From Corydoras sp. C115 (lineage: Eukaryota > Chordata > Actinopteri > Siluriformes > Callichthyidae): a stretch of 64,000 nucleotides of DNA. Numbering within the stretch: the first letter of the stretch is position 1; the number at the start of each line of letters is the position of its first letter. The position numbers and the translations under genes are program-made. This document shows, piece after piece, positions 22,965 to 36,237 of this stretch. The DNA lies in the NCBI GenBank assembly GCA_019802505.1, contig JAFMOC010000303.1:156001-220000 (forward strand), in the 5' to 3' direction. The notes under the pieces were generated by a model. It was not told where the DNA came from. It worked only from the letters and a program-made list of their open reading frames with translations, and did not search any database.

Positions 22965-24358
22965 CCACAGGACAGCCGAGCGGCTCCAGTTCTCCAGGCC
23001 TGAGAGGGATCAACATGGTCAACTACGACGCCATCCGCGCTCATCAGCTACCAAACCGGCGGAACCCGATCCAAGGAACGTTCCAGAATCGGATTTGTCC
23101 GTAGGTGATGAACGCTACGGTCCTGGTTGGGTTCAATATGTCTTCTTTGGTTGTTGCGTTTCTGGGTTAAGAGACGAGATGAGATCCCGGCCACAGGGCA
23201 GCCGAGTGGCTCCAGTTCTCCAGGCCTGAGAGGGATCAACATGGTCAACTACGACGCCATCCGCGCTCATCAGCTACCAAACCGGCGGAACCCGATCCAA
23301 GGAACGTTCCAGAATCGGATTTGTCCGTAGGTGATGAACGCGACGGTCCTGGTTGGGTTCAATATGTCTTCTTTGGTTGTTGCGTTTCTGGGTTAAGAGA
23401 CGAGATGAGATCCCGGCCACAGGGCAGCCGAGTGGCTCCAGTTCTCCAGGCCTGAGAGGGATCAACATGGTCAACCAAGACGCCGTCCGCACTCATCAGC
23501 TACCAAACCGGCGGAACCCAATCCAAGGAACGTTCCAGAATCAGATTTGTCCGTAGGTGATGAACGCGACGGTCCTGGTTGGGTTCATTACGGCTTCTTT
23601 GGTTGTTGCGTTTCTGGGTTAAGAGACGAGATGACATCCCGGCCACAGGACATCCGAGTGGCTCCAGTTCTCCAGGCCTGAGAGGGATCAACATGGTCAA
23701 CCACGACACTGTCCGCGCTCATCAGCTACCAAACCGGCGGAACCCAATCCAGGAAACATTCCGATCCAAGGAACGTTCCAGAATCGGATTTGTCCGTAGG
23801 TGATGAACGTGACGGTCCTGGTTGGGTTCATTATGGCTTCTTTGGTTGTTGCGTCTCTGGGTTAAGAGACGAGATGAGACCCCCCCCCCGGCCACAGGAC
23901 AGCCGAGCGGCTCCAGTTCTCCAGGCCTGAGAGGGATCAACATGGTCAACCACGACGCCGTCCGCGCTCATCAGCTACCAAACCGGCGGAACCCGATCCA
24001 AGGAACGTTGCAGAATCGGATTTGTCCGTAGGTGATGAATGTGATGGTCCCTGGTTGGGTTCAATATGTCTTCTTTGGTTGTTGCGTTTCTGGGTTAAGA
24101 GACGAGATGAGATCCCGGCCACAGGGCAGCCGAGTGGCTCCAGTTCTCCAGGCCTGAGAGGGATCAACATGGTCAACCAAGACGCCGTCCGCACTCATCA
24201 GCTACCAAACCGGCGGAACCCGATCCAAGGAACGTTCCGATCCAAGGCACGTTCAAGAATCGGATTTGTTCGTAGGTGATGAACGCGACGGTCCTGGTTG
24301 GGTTCATTATAGCTTCTTTGGTTGTTGCGTTTCTGAGTTAAGAGATGAGATGAGATTG
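22965..24358. repeat. 226-bp tandem array, about six copies
   Basis: The anchor 'tgagagggatcaacatgg' recurs at 23001, 23227, 23453, 23679, 23928 and 24155. Spacings are 226, 226, 226, 249 and 227. Copies are nearly identical, with the extra bases in one copy being a short C run and a duplicated 'ccgatccaaggaacg'. Open frames in it arise from the repeats and are not genes. Confidence 0.95.
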
Positions 24359-25121
24359 TCGTACTTGACCCCCCCCCCAACCGACCCCCCCACCCAACCG
24401 ACCCCCACACCTGTCCTTTTAAAGGAAGGCTCAACAAGGACCCCCAAAAAGTAAACAGCTTATGAGGAAAGTGAAAAGTTGCTTATCCAGGCGCAGGTAC
24501 CAGCATCGCATCCTCCGATTGGTCGATGATCAAGTGCATGTACGAGGACGCTGCCGGAAAACAAGTCCAAACAAGCGATTATCAGAAAATAAAGGTCGTC
24601 GTAATCAAGACGCGGACGTTCTAACGGCCCACAGCACGGAACACGGGTGGAAACATCCCGTACGAAAATAATATCACGAACATACGTCATTTACGAAAAA
24701 ACAAAAATAATGGAATAATCTTAGCTTAAATCTCCGGCGCTCTTCGGTTTGGGACGTGGAACACGTTCCGTGGAATGGCTGTGTATTTGGCGGCGTGTGG
24801 CTCGAGTTAAGGCTTCTGTCTGACACAGATCACTGATAGGTCGTTGCCACAGGGGGGCGTGGTCCTGCTTCCTGAACATCGGTACTGAGCTGAAGGCGAC
24901 GTGCGGGTTATTCGGTTTACTCTTTGGCATCAAGGCGGAACACGCCCCCTACAGTACGGCTGCATGTCGGCACGGGGAGGAGGCGACGCGGCGTACGACG
25001 GTCCCGATTCGGCTCTCGGCTCGAAATAAATAACGCACAAAGTCTCTAAGCTGCATCGCCGTGGAGACCGGGCAGAGAACAACGCTGAGATGACGTAAAA
25101 CCGTAGTAACTGTACACATCT

Positions 25122-25124
<3 letters not shown>

Positions 25125-25152
<28 letters not shown>
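25125..25152. repeat. (AT)n microsatellite
   Basis: A run of about 14 AT dinucleotides lies about 110 bases past the atp10a stop codon. Confidence 0.95.
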
Positions 25153-25157
<5 letters not shown>

Positions 25158-25265
25158 ATAAAGTACCCATCTATAAATTTATAAAACATCGCTCCCGACA
25201 ATAAAAATTCAAATTTCTTAAAGCTATCGTGCAAATCTGGAACGGAATGATCCGAAGAGAAGGCA

Positions 25266-25779
25266 TCAGGAGACGGGTTCTCGTGAACGCGGGTTCTCAG
25301 GGGGGTCCGACAGGCTCTTGCCGTCCTCCTGCGGCGCAACGTTCGACCCCTCCCGCGTCTTTCTGTACGTGGCCTCCAGGGGGCCGCCGCTGGGCCGCGA
25401 TATGAGCTGAACGCTCTCAGTCTGAGGCAGCAGTGGTGTAGAGGTGGGGGGGTAGGTTGAGTTCTGCCCCGGGTGGGGCGAGTCTTTGGTGTGAGGCGTG
25501 ACGATACGGTCTGGGGGGTTCTGCGGGAGACGCCGATCGAGGTTCTTCCAACTCGCCGCGTCCTTCGTCTCGGGGTCTTTGGGGGCCGCGGAGTCACCGA
25601 TGGTGCCGAAGGGCAGGTCCGGGGCAGATCTGGGGCCGCACGCTTTGATGACGGGGTAGAACTTCGGTGGTTGCTGGCTCAGGAGGTGCTTGCGGATCTC
25701 GAGGGGCAGCTTGTCCAGCTGTCTTCCGACCTGCACCGGACTGGGGAACAAAGAACCCTGACAGGCGCGGTAGAAATAT
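25266..25779 (-). CDS. atp10a: atp10a terminal coding exon and stop
   Basis: The exon completes the split Arg and reads YFYRACQGSLFPSPVQVGRQL. A proline-, serine- and lysine-rich tail follows and ends SREPVS and TGA at 25268-25266. The first ~25 residues match the conserved end of class V flippases. The rest of the cytoplasmic tail is variable between species and I recognise no motif in it. Confidence 0.9.
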
Positions 25780-28531
25780 CTGAGAACGGAGAACACCAAT
25801 TAGAGTTAATTATAATAATGGCGGGATTTAACACTGAATTAGGAAATGATTTCAAAGCAAGCAATTAGCGCCTGGGGTTTGATCACAGGGGTAATGATAC
25901 ATTTCCTCAGGGAGCAAGGTGGATTAAGGGCCCTGCTCAAGGGCCCACATTGGTGGACACAGGCTTTGTACCCCCCAACCTTCAGACTAATCGCATTGCA
26001 ATTCATATCGAGGTCAGAACACAGGGTCAGTCATAATCCAGCCCCCTAGGGCCCGTTAGACCCTCCTAAAGCAAAGAGGGTATGGGCCCTGCTCAAGGGC
26101 CCCCACATTTGCAAGCCTTCAGTCTGATATCTTTATTTATATTTTATCTAAAGCGACCTACAAGCCTCCTTTAGAAGACCGAGGTATTGACCCCCCCCAG
26201 AGCAATGAGGATTAAGTGCCCTGATCAAGGGCCCACTTGGTGGACATGGGCTTTGAACCCCAACCTTTAGATTGATAGCTTCATGGTACATTTTATCCAA
26301 TGCGACTTACCAGTACCCCAAGCAACTAACCAGTACCCCAATTCGGGGTCAGAACAAAGGGGCCTGCTTAAGGGATTGGCCAACTATTGGTAGACACAGT
26401 TGAACCCCCAACCTTCAGACTGATAGCATTGCAATACAGATCATAACTTTTGGGAGGTCAGAACACAGGGTCAGTCATAATCCAGCCCACCTAGTGCCCC
26501 CTTAGGCCCTCCTAAAGCAATGGGAGTAGGGACCCTGCTCAAGGGCACACATTTTCAACTATTGGTGGACACAGGGTTTGAACCCCAAGCCTTCAGACTG
26601 ATAGCATTGGGATTCATATCGTAACTTTTGACAGGTCAGAACACAGGGTCAGTCATAATCCAGCCCACCTAGTCCCCCTTAGACCCTTCTAAAGCAATTA
26701 GGGTAGGGACCCTGCTCAAGGGCCCACATTTGCAACTATTGGGTGATACGGGGTTTGAACCCCAAGCCTTCAGACTGATATCCATGTTATATTTTATCTA
26801 AAGCGACCAATAAGCCTCCTTTAGAAGACCGAGGTATTGATGCATCCCATTGATGTATATTGGTGGACACAGCCTTTGAACCCCCAACCTTCAGATTAAT
26901 AGCTTTATGTTTTATTTTATCCAAAGTGACTTACAAGTAACCCAAATTGGGATCAGAATAAAGGGGCCATGATGCATCCCCCCCTGGAGCACTAAGGATT
27001 AGGGGCCCTTCTCAAGGGCCCCCATTGTCAACTATTGGTAGATACAAGCTTTGAACCCCCAACCTTCAGAGTGATGCCATTGCAATGTATATCATAACTT
27101 TTGGGAGGTCAGAACACAGGGGCAGTCAGACAGGAACCTTTAGATTATTGATCCACCACCTTAACCCCTGAGCCCCGACACATCTCATCAGGTCTGATGG
27201 CCTGTACCTGGGCAGGAGAGCAGCGATCGGCGTGATGATACACAGCAGGTAGAAGAGAGGGTCCCCCAGGAGTCTTTGCATGGTCCAGTAGGGGTTGGAG
27301 GGTGAGTAGCAAGTGGGGCATGAGGCATTGTAGCACAGGGCAATAACGAAGAACAGGGCGACGCTGAAGGCTATCGACGCCCAGTTCATCCAGGTCTAAA
27401 TCAGAACGAGAAATGACGACACATGACACTGAGTCCTAAAACAGAACTGCATCAGGATTTAATAATAAATTAATAAAGCAGTAGGTCTGAGAGGGCGTGG
27501 CATTATTGTAAATAAATCACAGGACAGAGGTGTTATTAAACCCGATGAGGACCCTCTTTCCAGTGATTTATTCACAATAATACACAACCTCGAGTGTCTT
27601 ATTGCTTTTATAAAACACTTATGGCGGCATGGTGGCTTAGTGGTTGGCATGTTCTCCTCTCAGCTTTAGGGATTCAGGTTCAAATCCCAATATTGGTGGA
27701 GTTTCCATGTTCTCCCCGTGTCCATGTGGGTTCCTTCTGGGTTCTCCGGTTTCCTCCCACAGTCCAAAAACATGGATCAAGTCAATTGAATTCTTCAAAT
27801 TGCCCCATATAGAGTGTTTTTGTGTGAGTGAGTGTGTGTACAGTGATAGATTGGCGCCCTGTCCTGGGTGTATCTGCCCAGCGCCCGAAACATTCTCCCC
27901 TGGATGGGCATGGGGAACCCCCCCGCGGCCCTAATAGAGGATAAAGTGGAAGATAATGAATGGATGGATAAAACACTTACAAACACATTATAATAAAAAA
28001 CATGGTTTAATTCAGAAATTCGTTTATTAAACACGTCATCTAGTCCGGTTTTTAAAGTGAACGCTTATCGCAGAGTAACAGGATTCTCTAATGACCAAAA
28101 ACAACCAGGTTTAGTGCTCACTCGGGAATTGGCTCGCTGTTTAAATGAATCGGTATTTTATGATTTAAAATAATGTAGAGTATATCACGCATTGATACGA
28201 ACATGGGCCGGCGTGGTGGGGGTGTGGTTTGCACATTCGCCCCTCAGCGCTGGGGATCCAGGTTCGAATCCCGATCTGGGTGGAGTTTCCATGTTCTCCC
28301 CCTGTCCGTGTGGGTTTCATCCCACAGTCCAAAAACATGGATTAAAGGTCAATTAAATGCTCCAAGTTGCCCCATGCAGTGTGTGTTGAAAAATCCAAGT
28401 ACACACACACACACACACAGACAGAGAAACACACACACACACACACAAGTACACACTCAGAAAAACACACACAAAGAAAAATATTGAATGATTGAATACT
28501 GAAATTGAACTGAATGATCCAAGTTGCCCCA

Positions 28532-28567
<36 letters not shown>

Positions 28568-29846
28568 CCAGCAATATTTGGACAACGTTCTGTGTGTATC
28601 TGCCCCAACTTTTCTGCTAAAGTTCACTGGTAAGTAAGTAATTACCCTTTAGAGTGTAACCTCCATCTGTAATTTACAGGAGTTTGTGTGTGTGTGTGAG
28701 CATGTGTGTGTTATTAATGCGAGGTGAGGCCTGTGCATGTATTGAGCCCATTTCTCCATGTTGCAGGTTTTAGTTTGTATGTGTGTGTGTGTGTGATGGT
28801 GTGCGTGTGTGTGTGTGTGTGTGAGTGTGGTGTTATTAATATGGGTGAGGCCTCTGCAGCCTGAGCCCATTTCTCCATGTTGCAGGTTTTTGTTTGTGTG
28901 TGTGTTTGAGTGTGTGTGTGTGTTTGAGAGTGTATGTGGTGTTATTAATATGGGTGAGGCCTCTGCATTTCTCCATGTTGCAGGTTTTTGTTTGTGAGTG
29001 TGTGTGTGAGTGATTGAGTGTGTGTGAGAGTGTGTGTGTGTGTGTGTGAGCGATTGAGTGTGTGTGAGCGATTGAGTGTGTGTGAGCGATTGAGTGTGTG
29101 TGAGCGATTGAGTGTGTGTGAGCGATTGAGTGTGTGTGAGCGATTGAGTGTGTGTGAGCGATTGAGTGTGTGTGAGCGATTGAGTGTGTGTGAGCGATTG
29201 AGTGTGTGTGAGCGATTGAGTGTGTGTGAGCGATTGAGTGTGTGTGAGTGATTGAGTTTGTGAGAGTGTGTGAGTGAGTGTGTGTGTGTGTGTGTGTGTG
29301 TGAGTGAGTGTGTGTGAGTGATTGAGTGTGTGTGAGTGAGTGTGAGTGTGTGTGAGTGAGTGTGTGTGTGGTGTTATTAATATGGGTAGGCCTCTGCATT
29401 TCTCCATGTTGCAGGTTTTTGTTTGTGAGTGTGTGTGAGTGTGTGTGTGTGTGAGTGTGTGTGTGTGTGGTGTTATTAATATGGGTGAGGCCTCTGCATG
29501 TCTCCGTGTTGCAGGTTCTAGTCTCCCTCGCTCTGCAGACGGAGGACGGATGCAGCTGACACTCTAGCTGGTGGAAACACTCGCTCTTAGCGCACCGCTC
29601 GCTGTGGAGACCGATCTCCCGTCTACAGGAAGCCGCCGCCCGCGAACGGGAAACGCTTTGCACTAAAAGGCCTGGCATCTTTCAGAGAGCGGAACCCGTC
29701 AGCTCAGGATCACTGCGGCAGCGAAACGGAACCCGCTCTGATCTCAGCCTGTCACGCCAACGTGGTGGTGCCAGGTACACGCAGACGCACCGCCACCTTA
29801 AAACAACACTGACTGAACGAGACGCGGGTCTGAATATCAGATTAAT

Positions 29847-29896
<50 letters not shown>

Positions 29897-30256
29897 AAAA
29901 AAAAACACACACACACAAACAGAAAAAACACACACACACACACAAACACACACACAAACAGAAACACACACACACACACACACACACAAACAGAAAACAC
30001 ACACACACATACACACAGAAAAAAAAAACACACACAGAAAAAAAAACCACACACACACACAAACAGAAAAAAACACACACACACAAACACACAGAAAAAA
30101 ACACACACACACACACAGAAAAAAACACACACACACACAGAAAAAAACACACACACACACAGAAAAAAACACACACACACAAGTACACACAGAAAAAAAA
30201 CAAGTATACACACACAAAGAAAAACACAAGTACACAAAACAAGCACAGAGAAGAAA

Positions 30257-30297
<41 letters not shown>

Positions 30298-30561
30298 CAC
30301 ACAAACAGAAACACACACACACATACACACAGAAAAAAAAAACACACACAGAAAAAAAACCACACACACACACACAAACACACAGAAAAAAACACACACA
30401 CACACAGAAAAAAACACACACACACACAGAAAAAAAACACACACACACACAGAAAAAAACACACACACACAGAAAAAAACACACACACACAAGTACACAC
30501 AGAAAAAAAACAAGTATACACACACAAAGAAAAACACAAGTACACAAAACAAGCACAGAGA

Positions 30562-30603
<42 letters not shown>

Positions 30604-33600
30604 AACTCACACACACACACAAACACACAAGTACACAGAAAAAAAAACCACACACACACACAAGTACACACATAGAAAAAAAACAAAAGTATACACACAC
30701 ACACACACAGAAAAACACAAGTACACAAACATGTATAGAAAAATACAAGCACACACAGATAGAAGAAAACACACACACACAAAGAAAAACACACAAGAAC
30801 AAGCACGCAGCCATGCTCACACACACAAAACACTCACAAACACACACACACACCAAAAGAACAAACACACAAAGCAAGCACACACTCCAACACAGACACA
30901 CACCCCAGTGTTTTTATTATTATAAATATTATTGTAATATTAATAATAATAATTATTATTATTATCTAAGTGAAATGTTTAAAGCCACCAGCTTCATTAC
31001 ACAACTGCAACCTTTAATAAATACTGCGTTTGTATAATTAGGTCCTATCCCGCTACCTTAGACCTGATATTAAACGGAGTTAATCGAGTCTGGACGGCGC
31101 TCTCACCCAGGTTTTGGTTTCGATTCCCAGGTGCAGCAGGATGGTGAGGAGGGCGAGCGTAGTGATGGGCGTGCCCCAGGTGAACAGGTCGACCGTCGAG
31201 TCGGCGTACGCCTGGAACCCAAGCAGAGACACGCCACTGAATCATTCAGAGCCACAAGAGGGAGCTACAGAAAAGCAGGCGGGTAGAACGTAGAACGTAG
31301 GACTTACGAAGTAGGGGACGAAAAAGCAGACGAGACTTTGGTAGAAGGCATCGATCATGTTCATCCAGAACATATACGGCTTGTATTCCTGTAAATAAAT
31401 CAAAACAAAATATTTATTTATGTTTTTAACACGGGCGGCACTTAGTGGTTAACACGTTCGCCTCTCAGCACTAGGGATTCCCAGTTCGAATCCCCATCTG
31501 GGTGGAGTTTCCATGTTCTCCCCGTGTCCGAGTGGGTTTCCTCCGGGTTCTCCGCTTTCCTCCCACAGTCCAAGAACATGGATCAAGTCAATTGAGTTCT
31601 CCAAAATGCCCCATATAGAGTGTGTTCGTGTGAGTGAGTGTGTGCCCAGTGATAGATTGGCGCCCTGTCCTGGGTGTATCTGCCCAGCGCCCGAAACGTT
31701 CTCCCCTGGATGGGCATGGGGAACCCCACTGCGACCCTAATAGAGGATAAAGCGGAAGATAAGGAATGAATGAATGTTTTAACACCATATTTAGCATTGG
31801 TATGCTATCCAATGGCAGGATATGGTACAAATTTATAGTCTGTATACTTTTACTTTGTCCTTATATTCTAGTCACTCCTATATTTCCGATTTTATCTTTA
31901 TAGTTGTGAGATATTTGTTGTTCTTGATAGTTGTTCTTGAGTTGTCCCAGGTGAGAGCTTCCTCAGTGGTTTTTGGTAGTTGGATTTCTTGTCTCTTCTT
32001 GTCGTATCGGGGGCAGTTATTAGAACGTGTTTCACAGTGATGGGTGTTTGGCAGGTTGGACATATTGGTGGGGTTTCTCCTTTTATTAGGTGTTGGTGGG
32101 TAAGTCTGGTGTGTCCGATTTTGCATCTTGAGTAGATGACTCGGTCTATGCGCCGTCCATGGTGGGTTCTTGGTCCGTTATCGATTTTCGGTTGTATTTC
32201 GTGAAGTTTGTTTGTGGTCTGGGTGTCCCATTCAGTTTGCCACATTTGTCTGATGTACGTGTTTATGAGTGGTTTTAAGTCCGTTGAGGGGATTCTGAGG
32301 TTAGTTGTGTTCTGTCTAGTTTTTTTGTCTGGCTAGTTGGTCTGCCTTTTCATTGCCAGCTATCCCACTGTATCCTGGTACCCAACATAGTCTGATCAAA
32401 AGAAAATAAATCAAGAGTTCTGAGTGTGAGGTCACGACGGAACCCACAGGAGCGGAACACTGTATTATACAGAAATCCAGAGAACCAGGAGATTGCTACT
32501 GATTAGAACATTCAACGTCATCTCCTTTGAGCCTCTAGCAACAGTCTCTCATCTCTCAGTGATGTAGAGGTGTGATAAGTTTGGTACTTCATAGTTGACG
32601 CTCATGGGAGCACATTGGGGAGTTGCGGCTGATATTCTGAAGGTCGGGGTTTTGAACCCCATTGTTCTCAATGTGGGTTCTAGAGCAAAGCCCTCCATCC
32701 TCATGTTCTCAGGGCGCTGCATCATCAACAACCCCGTGCTCTGACCTAATCGGGAACATTGGGAAACAAAACGACTTGATCTAAATGATTCCCAGGTTGG
32801 CGGCACGTTGGCTTAGTGGTTTAGCATGTTCTCCACTCAGCGCTGGGGATTCCTGGTTCGAATTCCGATATGGGTGGAGTTTCCATGTTCTCCCCGTGTC
32901 CGCGTGGGTTTCCTCCGGGTTCTTCGGTTTCCTCCCACAGTCCAAAAACATGGATCAAGGTCAATTGAGTTCTCCAAATTGCCCCATATAGAGTGTGTAT
33001 GTGTGAGTGAGTGTGTGTCCAGCGATAGATTGGCACCCTGTCCTGGGGGTATCTGCCCAGCGCCTGAAACGTTCTCCCCTGGATGGGCACGGGCATGGGG
33101 AATTTATCATCTCAGGCTCTACCAGGTTCGAATCCCGAGCTGGATGGAGTTTGCATGTTCTCCCCGTGTCCATGTGGGTTTCCTCCAGGAACTCCGGTTT
33201 CCTTCTTCAGTCCAAAATCATGGATTCAAGGTAAATTGGCTGCTCTAAATCGCCCCTATCTAAATTACCCCTATATAGTCTGCGAGTGAGCGAGTGTGTG
33301 TGTGTGTGTCCACATGGCATGGCATGGCATGGGGACCCCGCCCCCCCATTTATTATAAGCAAGTAAAGTATGTTCTCCTGTCCAGGGCTGGGGCATCCAG
33401 TGCCAATCTGGAATGGTTTATGTTCTCCCCGCGTATGTGGGTTTTCTCTGGGTTCTCTTCTGGTACCCTCCCACAGTGCAAAAACATGGATTTAAGGTGA
33501 ATTGGCTGCTGTAGATTGCTCCATCTAGTGTGTGTGTGTGTGTGAGTCCAGCGATACATTGACGCCCTGTCCTGGGTGCATCTGTTGTGCATCCAAAAGG

Positions 33601-36201
33601 TTCCCGTGCTGCAGTTCTCGCAGGAGGCGGTCACACCTTCTCCCTCTCAGTCCTCTCATTCCTGCTTGAGTTCTCCGTCTTGTCTGTGTGGGATTTATCA
33701 TAACGCTGCTCTTCGAAACGCAAATATGGAACTAATTAAATGGTCTCTCAACGCTATTGACACCGTCTTCTCGAGGAGAAGTCGTGGTTCGGAGGAACCA
33801 GCTTGCCTGGACGGCACGTTGGCGTCTGGATACACGATGGACTCCTGGGGGAATTGGCGGATCGTGTGTCTGGCCCCCCTGTCCGTGGAAGATGTGGAAG
33901 ATGTCTACCTATTCGGATTTATGATCGTGGGATACCTGCTGATTGGTTTATGCATGGCCATGGTGCATCGCAAAATTAAGAGAGTTGGGTCGGTTGTCAA
34001 CAGCCCCAAGAAACTGCCCAACACGATTGATGTGCTGGGCAGAGTGATAGGGACTCAGACTGCGAATTTAAATAACCACATGGACTCGATCTTGGAGAGG
34101 CTATCGGCTCTGCGAACGAATGATGAGTTGGAGATCAGGAATTCACGAGCTGTTTCGAGCTGCTACAATAGCTGCGAACAGTCGTCAAAACAACCCGAGT
34201 CTTATCTGCTTTTTGGCTCCCTTATCAGCTGTCCTTGAAATTCCTCCAGAAGAACTGTTGCTATGGTCTCCTGATGAACTGCTCTGCCGTCTCTCCTGTG
34301 GACTGCCCCCCCCCTTTCCGATCCCATTTCCATTTGTTCATTTATTGGACGCTTTTATCCAACGCGACTTACAAGGTGAGCACAGGGTTCATCACAACAT
34401 CCCTGGAGCAATGAGGGTTAAGAGTCTTGCTCAAGGAGCCACACTGGTAACTTCAGTGGACCTGGGATTTGAACCCCAACCTTCAGATTGATAGCCCAAC
34501 ACCCTGACCACTGAGCTACCAATCCCTTTTGAACACGTCTCCTACAGCTTCTTGTCCATGTCTTTATGTTTGTATTTGCTTATGTGCTAAAAGGTGGTTT
34601 TTTTTGGGCCCTCAACCTGTGCTTATTAAAGCATAGGTTGGGAGCAGGTGTTTTTTTTTATCGCCTATTCTCCTAACGTATCGCATTTTTCTACCCATTT
34701 CTAATGACGGCGCCTAATGGCGCGGTGGGCGGCGCGAACTATCGCAGCGGCTCCCTCGGTTTCTGTCTATGGAGAGGAGGAACATACTTTTGGTTCTCTG
34801 TATGTCCTGATATTCAGTGAAATTGACAATAAAGTATCATTGTATCCTTGTATGCTCTACCATGGAACGTCATGGGGGAACCCCCGACTGCAACCCCTGC
34901 AGAGGATTACGTAGATGATGGATGGATGGAACGTCGAGCTGATTCTCTACATCTCCTCAGATCAGGTTTAGATGAGAAGTTAGATGTTCTAACGTGGAAT
35001 GAAATCTGGGTCCCGTTCCCAACAGAAGCACAGAGGAGGGACATTCAAACGGCTGGACAGCAGACCCTGCAATTAGGTTCTAGATACATGTCCAAAACAC
35101 AAGGGTGCGGTAGCTCAGTGGTCAGGGCGTTGGGCTTTCAATCTGAAGGTTGGGGGTTCAAATCCCAGGTCCACTTGAGCAAGACCCTTAACCCTCATTG
35201 AACCCGCTGGGAACCCTGTGCTCACCTTGTAAGTCGCTTTGGACAAAAGTGTCCAATAAATGACCAAATGTAATGGAAATGTAAACACAATGGGACTGAG
35301 CACTTCGCAATGCGGTTGTTGCAGTCGGAACCGCGCAGCGCGATGCGCCGGGGGATCTGCAGGGCAATAAATCCTGTGGTCGATGCGGTACAGAAACAAT
35401 ACCCCGCGATATCAGAGCCCTCGCGCCGCCAGCGTGGCCGTTCGGTTCTCAGGGACTGAAGATGGTGCCAAACACACAATGACGACAATCCGCTCGGCGT
35501 AATGGAATCAGCGCCCGAGCTGACGAGCGGTCCGCGTCCAGCTGGCATCGTTCGTCTGAACCCCACCGATCGATCAACAATGCTGGACGCAAGCCACGTC
35601 ACCCGGTGCAACACCGATCACCTTTAACTCTGAGCTCTGAGGCGTGAGGGGGATCCGGACGGGACGCAATTTTAATTGTATTAATGACTTTGGTTTGTTT
35701 ACAAGCATTTAGCATGTTCTCCTCTCAGCACTAGTGATTTCCGGTTCCAATCCCAATCTGGGTGGAGTTTCCATGTTCTCCCAGTCACCTCATGGTTCTC
35801 CGGTTTCCTCCCACAGTCCAAAAACATGGATCAAGGTCAATTGAATTCTTCAAATTGCCCCATATAGAGTGTGTCTGTGTGAGTGAGTGTATGTCCAGCG
35901 ATAGATTGGTGTCCTGTCCTGGTGTCCCGTCCTGTCCTGCCCCCCCCACCCCCGCGACCCTAGTAGAGGATAAAGAGGAAGATAATGGTTGGATGGGTTT
36001 GTTTACAAGGGCAGCATGGTGGCTTAGTGGTTAGCATGTTCTCCTCTCAGCACTAGGGATTCCCAGTTCGAATCCCCATCTGGGTGGAGTTTCCATGTTC
36101 TCCCCGTGTCCGCGTGGGTATCCTCCGGGTTCTCCGGTTTCCTCCCACAGTCCAAGAAAATGGATCAAGGTCAAATGAATTCTCCAAATTGCCCCATATA
36201 G

Positions 36202-36237
<36 letters not shown>

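Larger units (their letters stand above)
22355..25265 (-). other. candidate atp10a 3' UTR
   Basis: No exon or promoter signal interrupts this stretch. It contains an (AT)n tract at 25125-25152 and the 226-bp array. It ends at an AATAAA on the minus strand followed by a U-rich stretch. The extent is inference; a shorter 3' UTR is equally possible without transcript data. Confidence 0.4.

Noticed and set aside
22825..24437. Series of ~65-80-codon frames on both strands
   Set aside because: They repeat with the 226-bp array, whose period is not a multiple of three; each is just the same segment again.
29682..30901. Cys/Val-rich frames of about 350-380 codons
   Set aside because: (CA)n/(TG)n repeat translation only.
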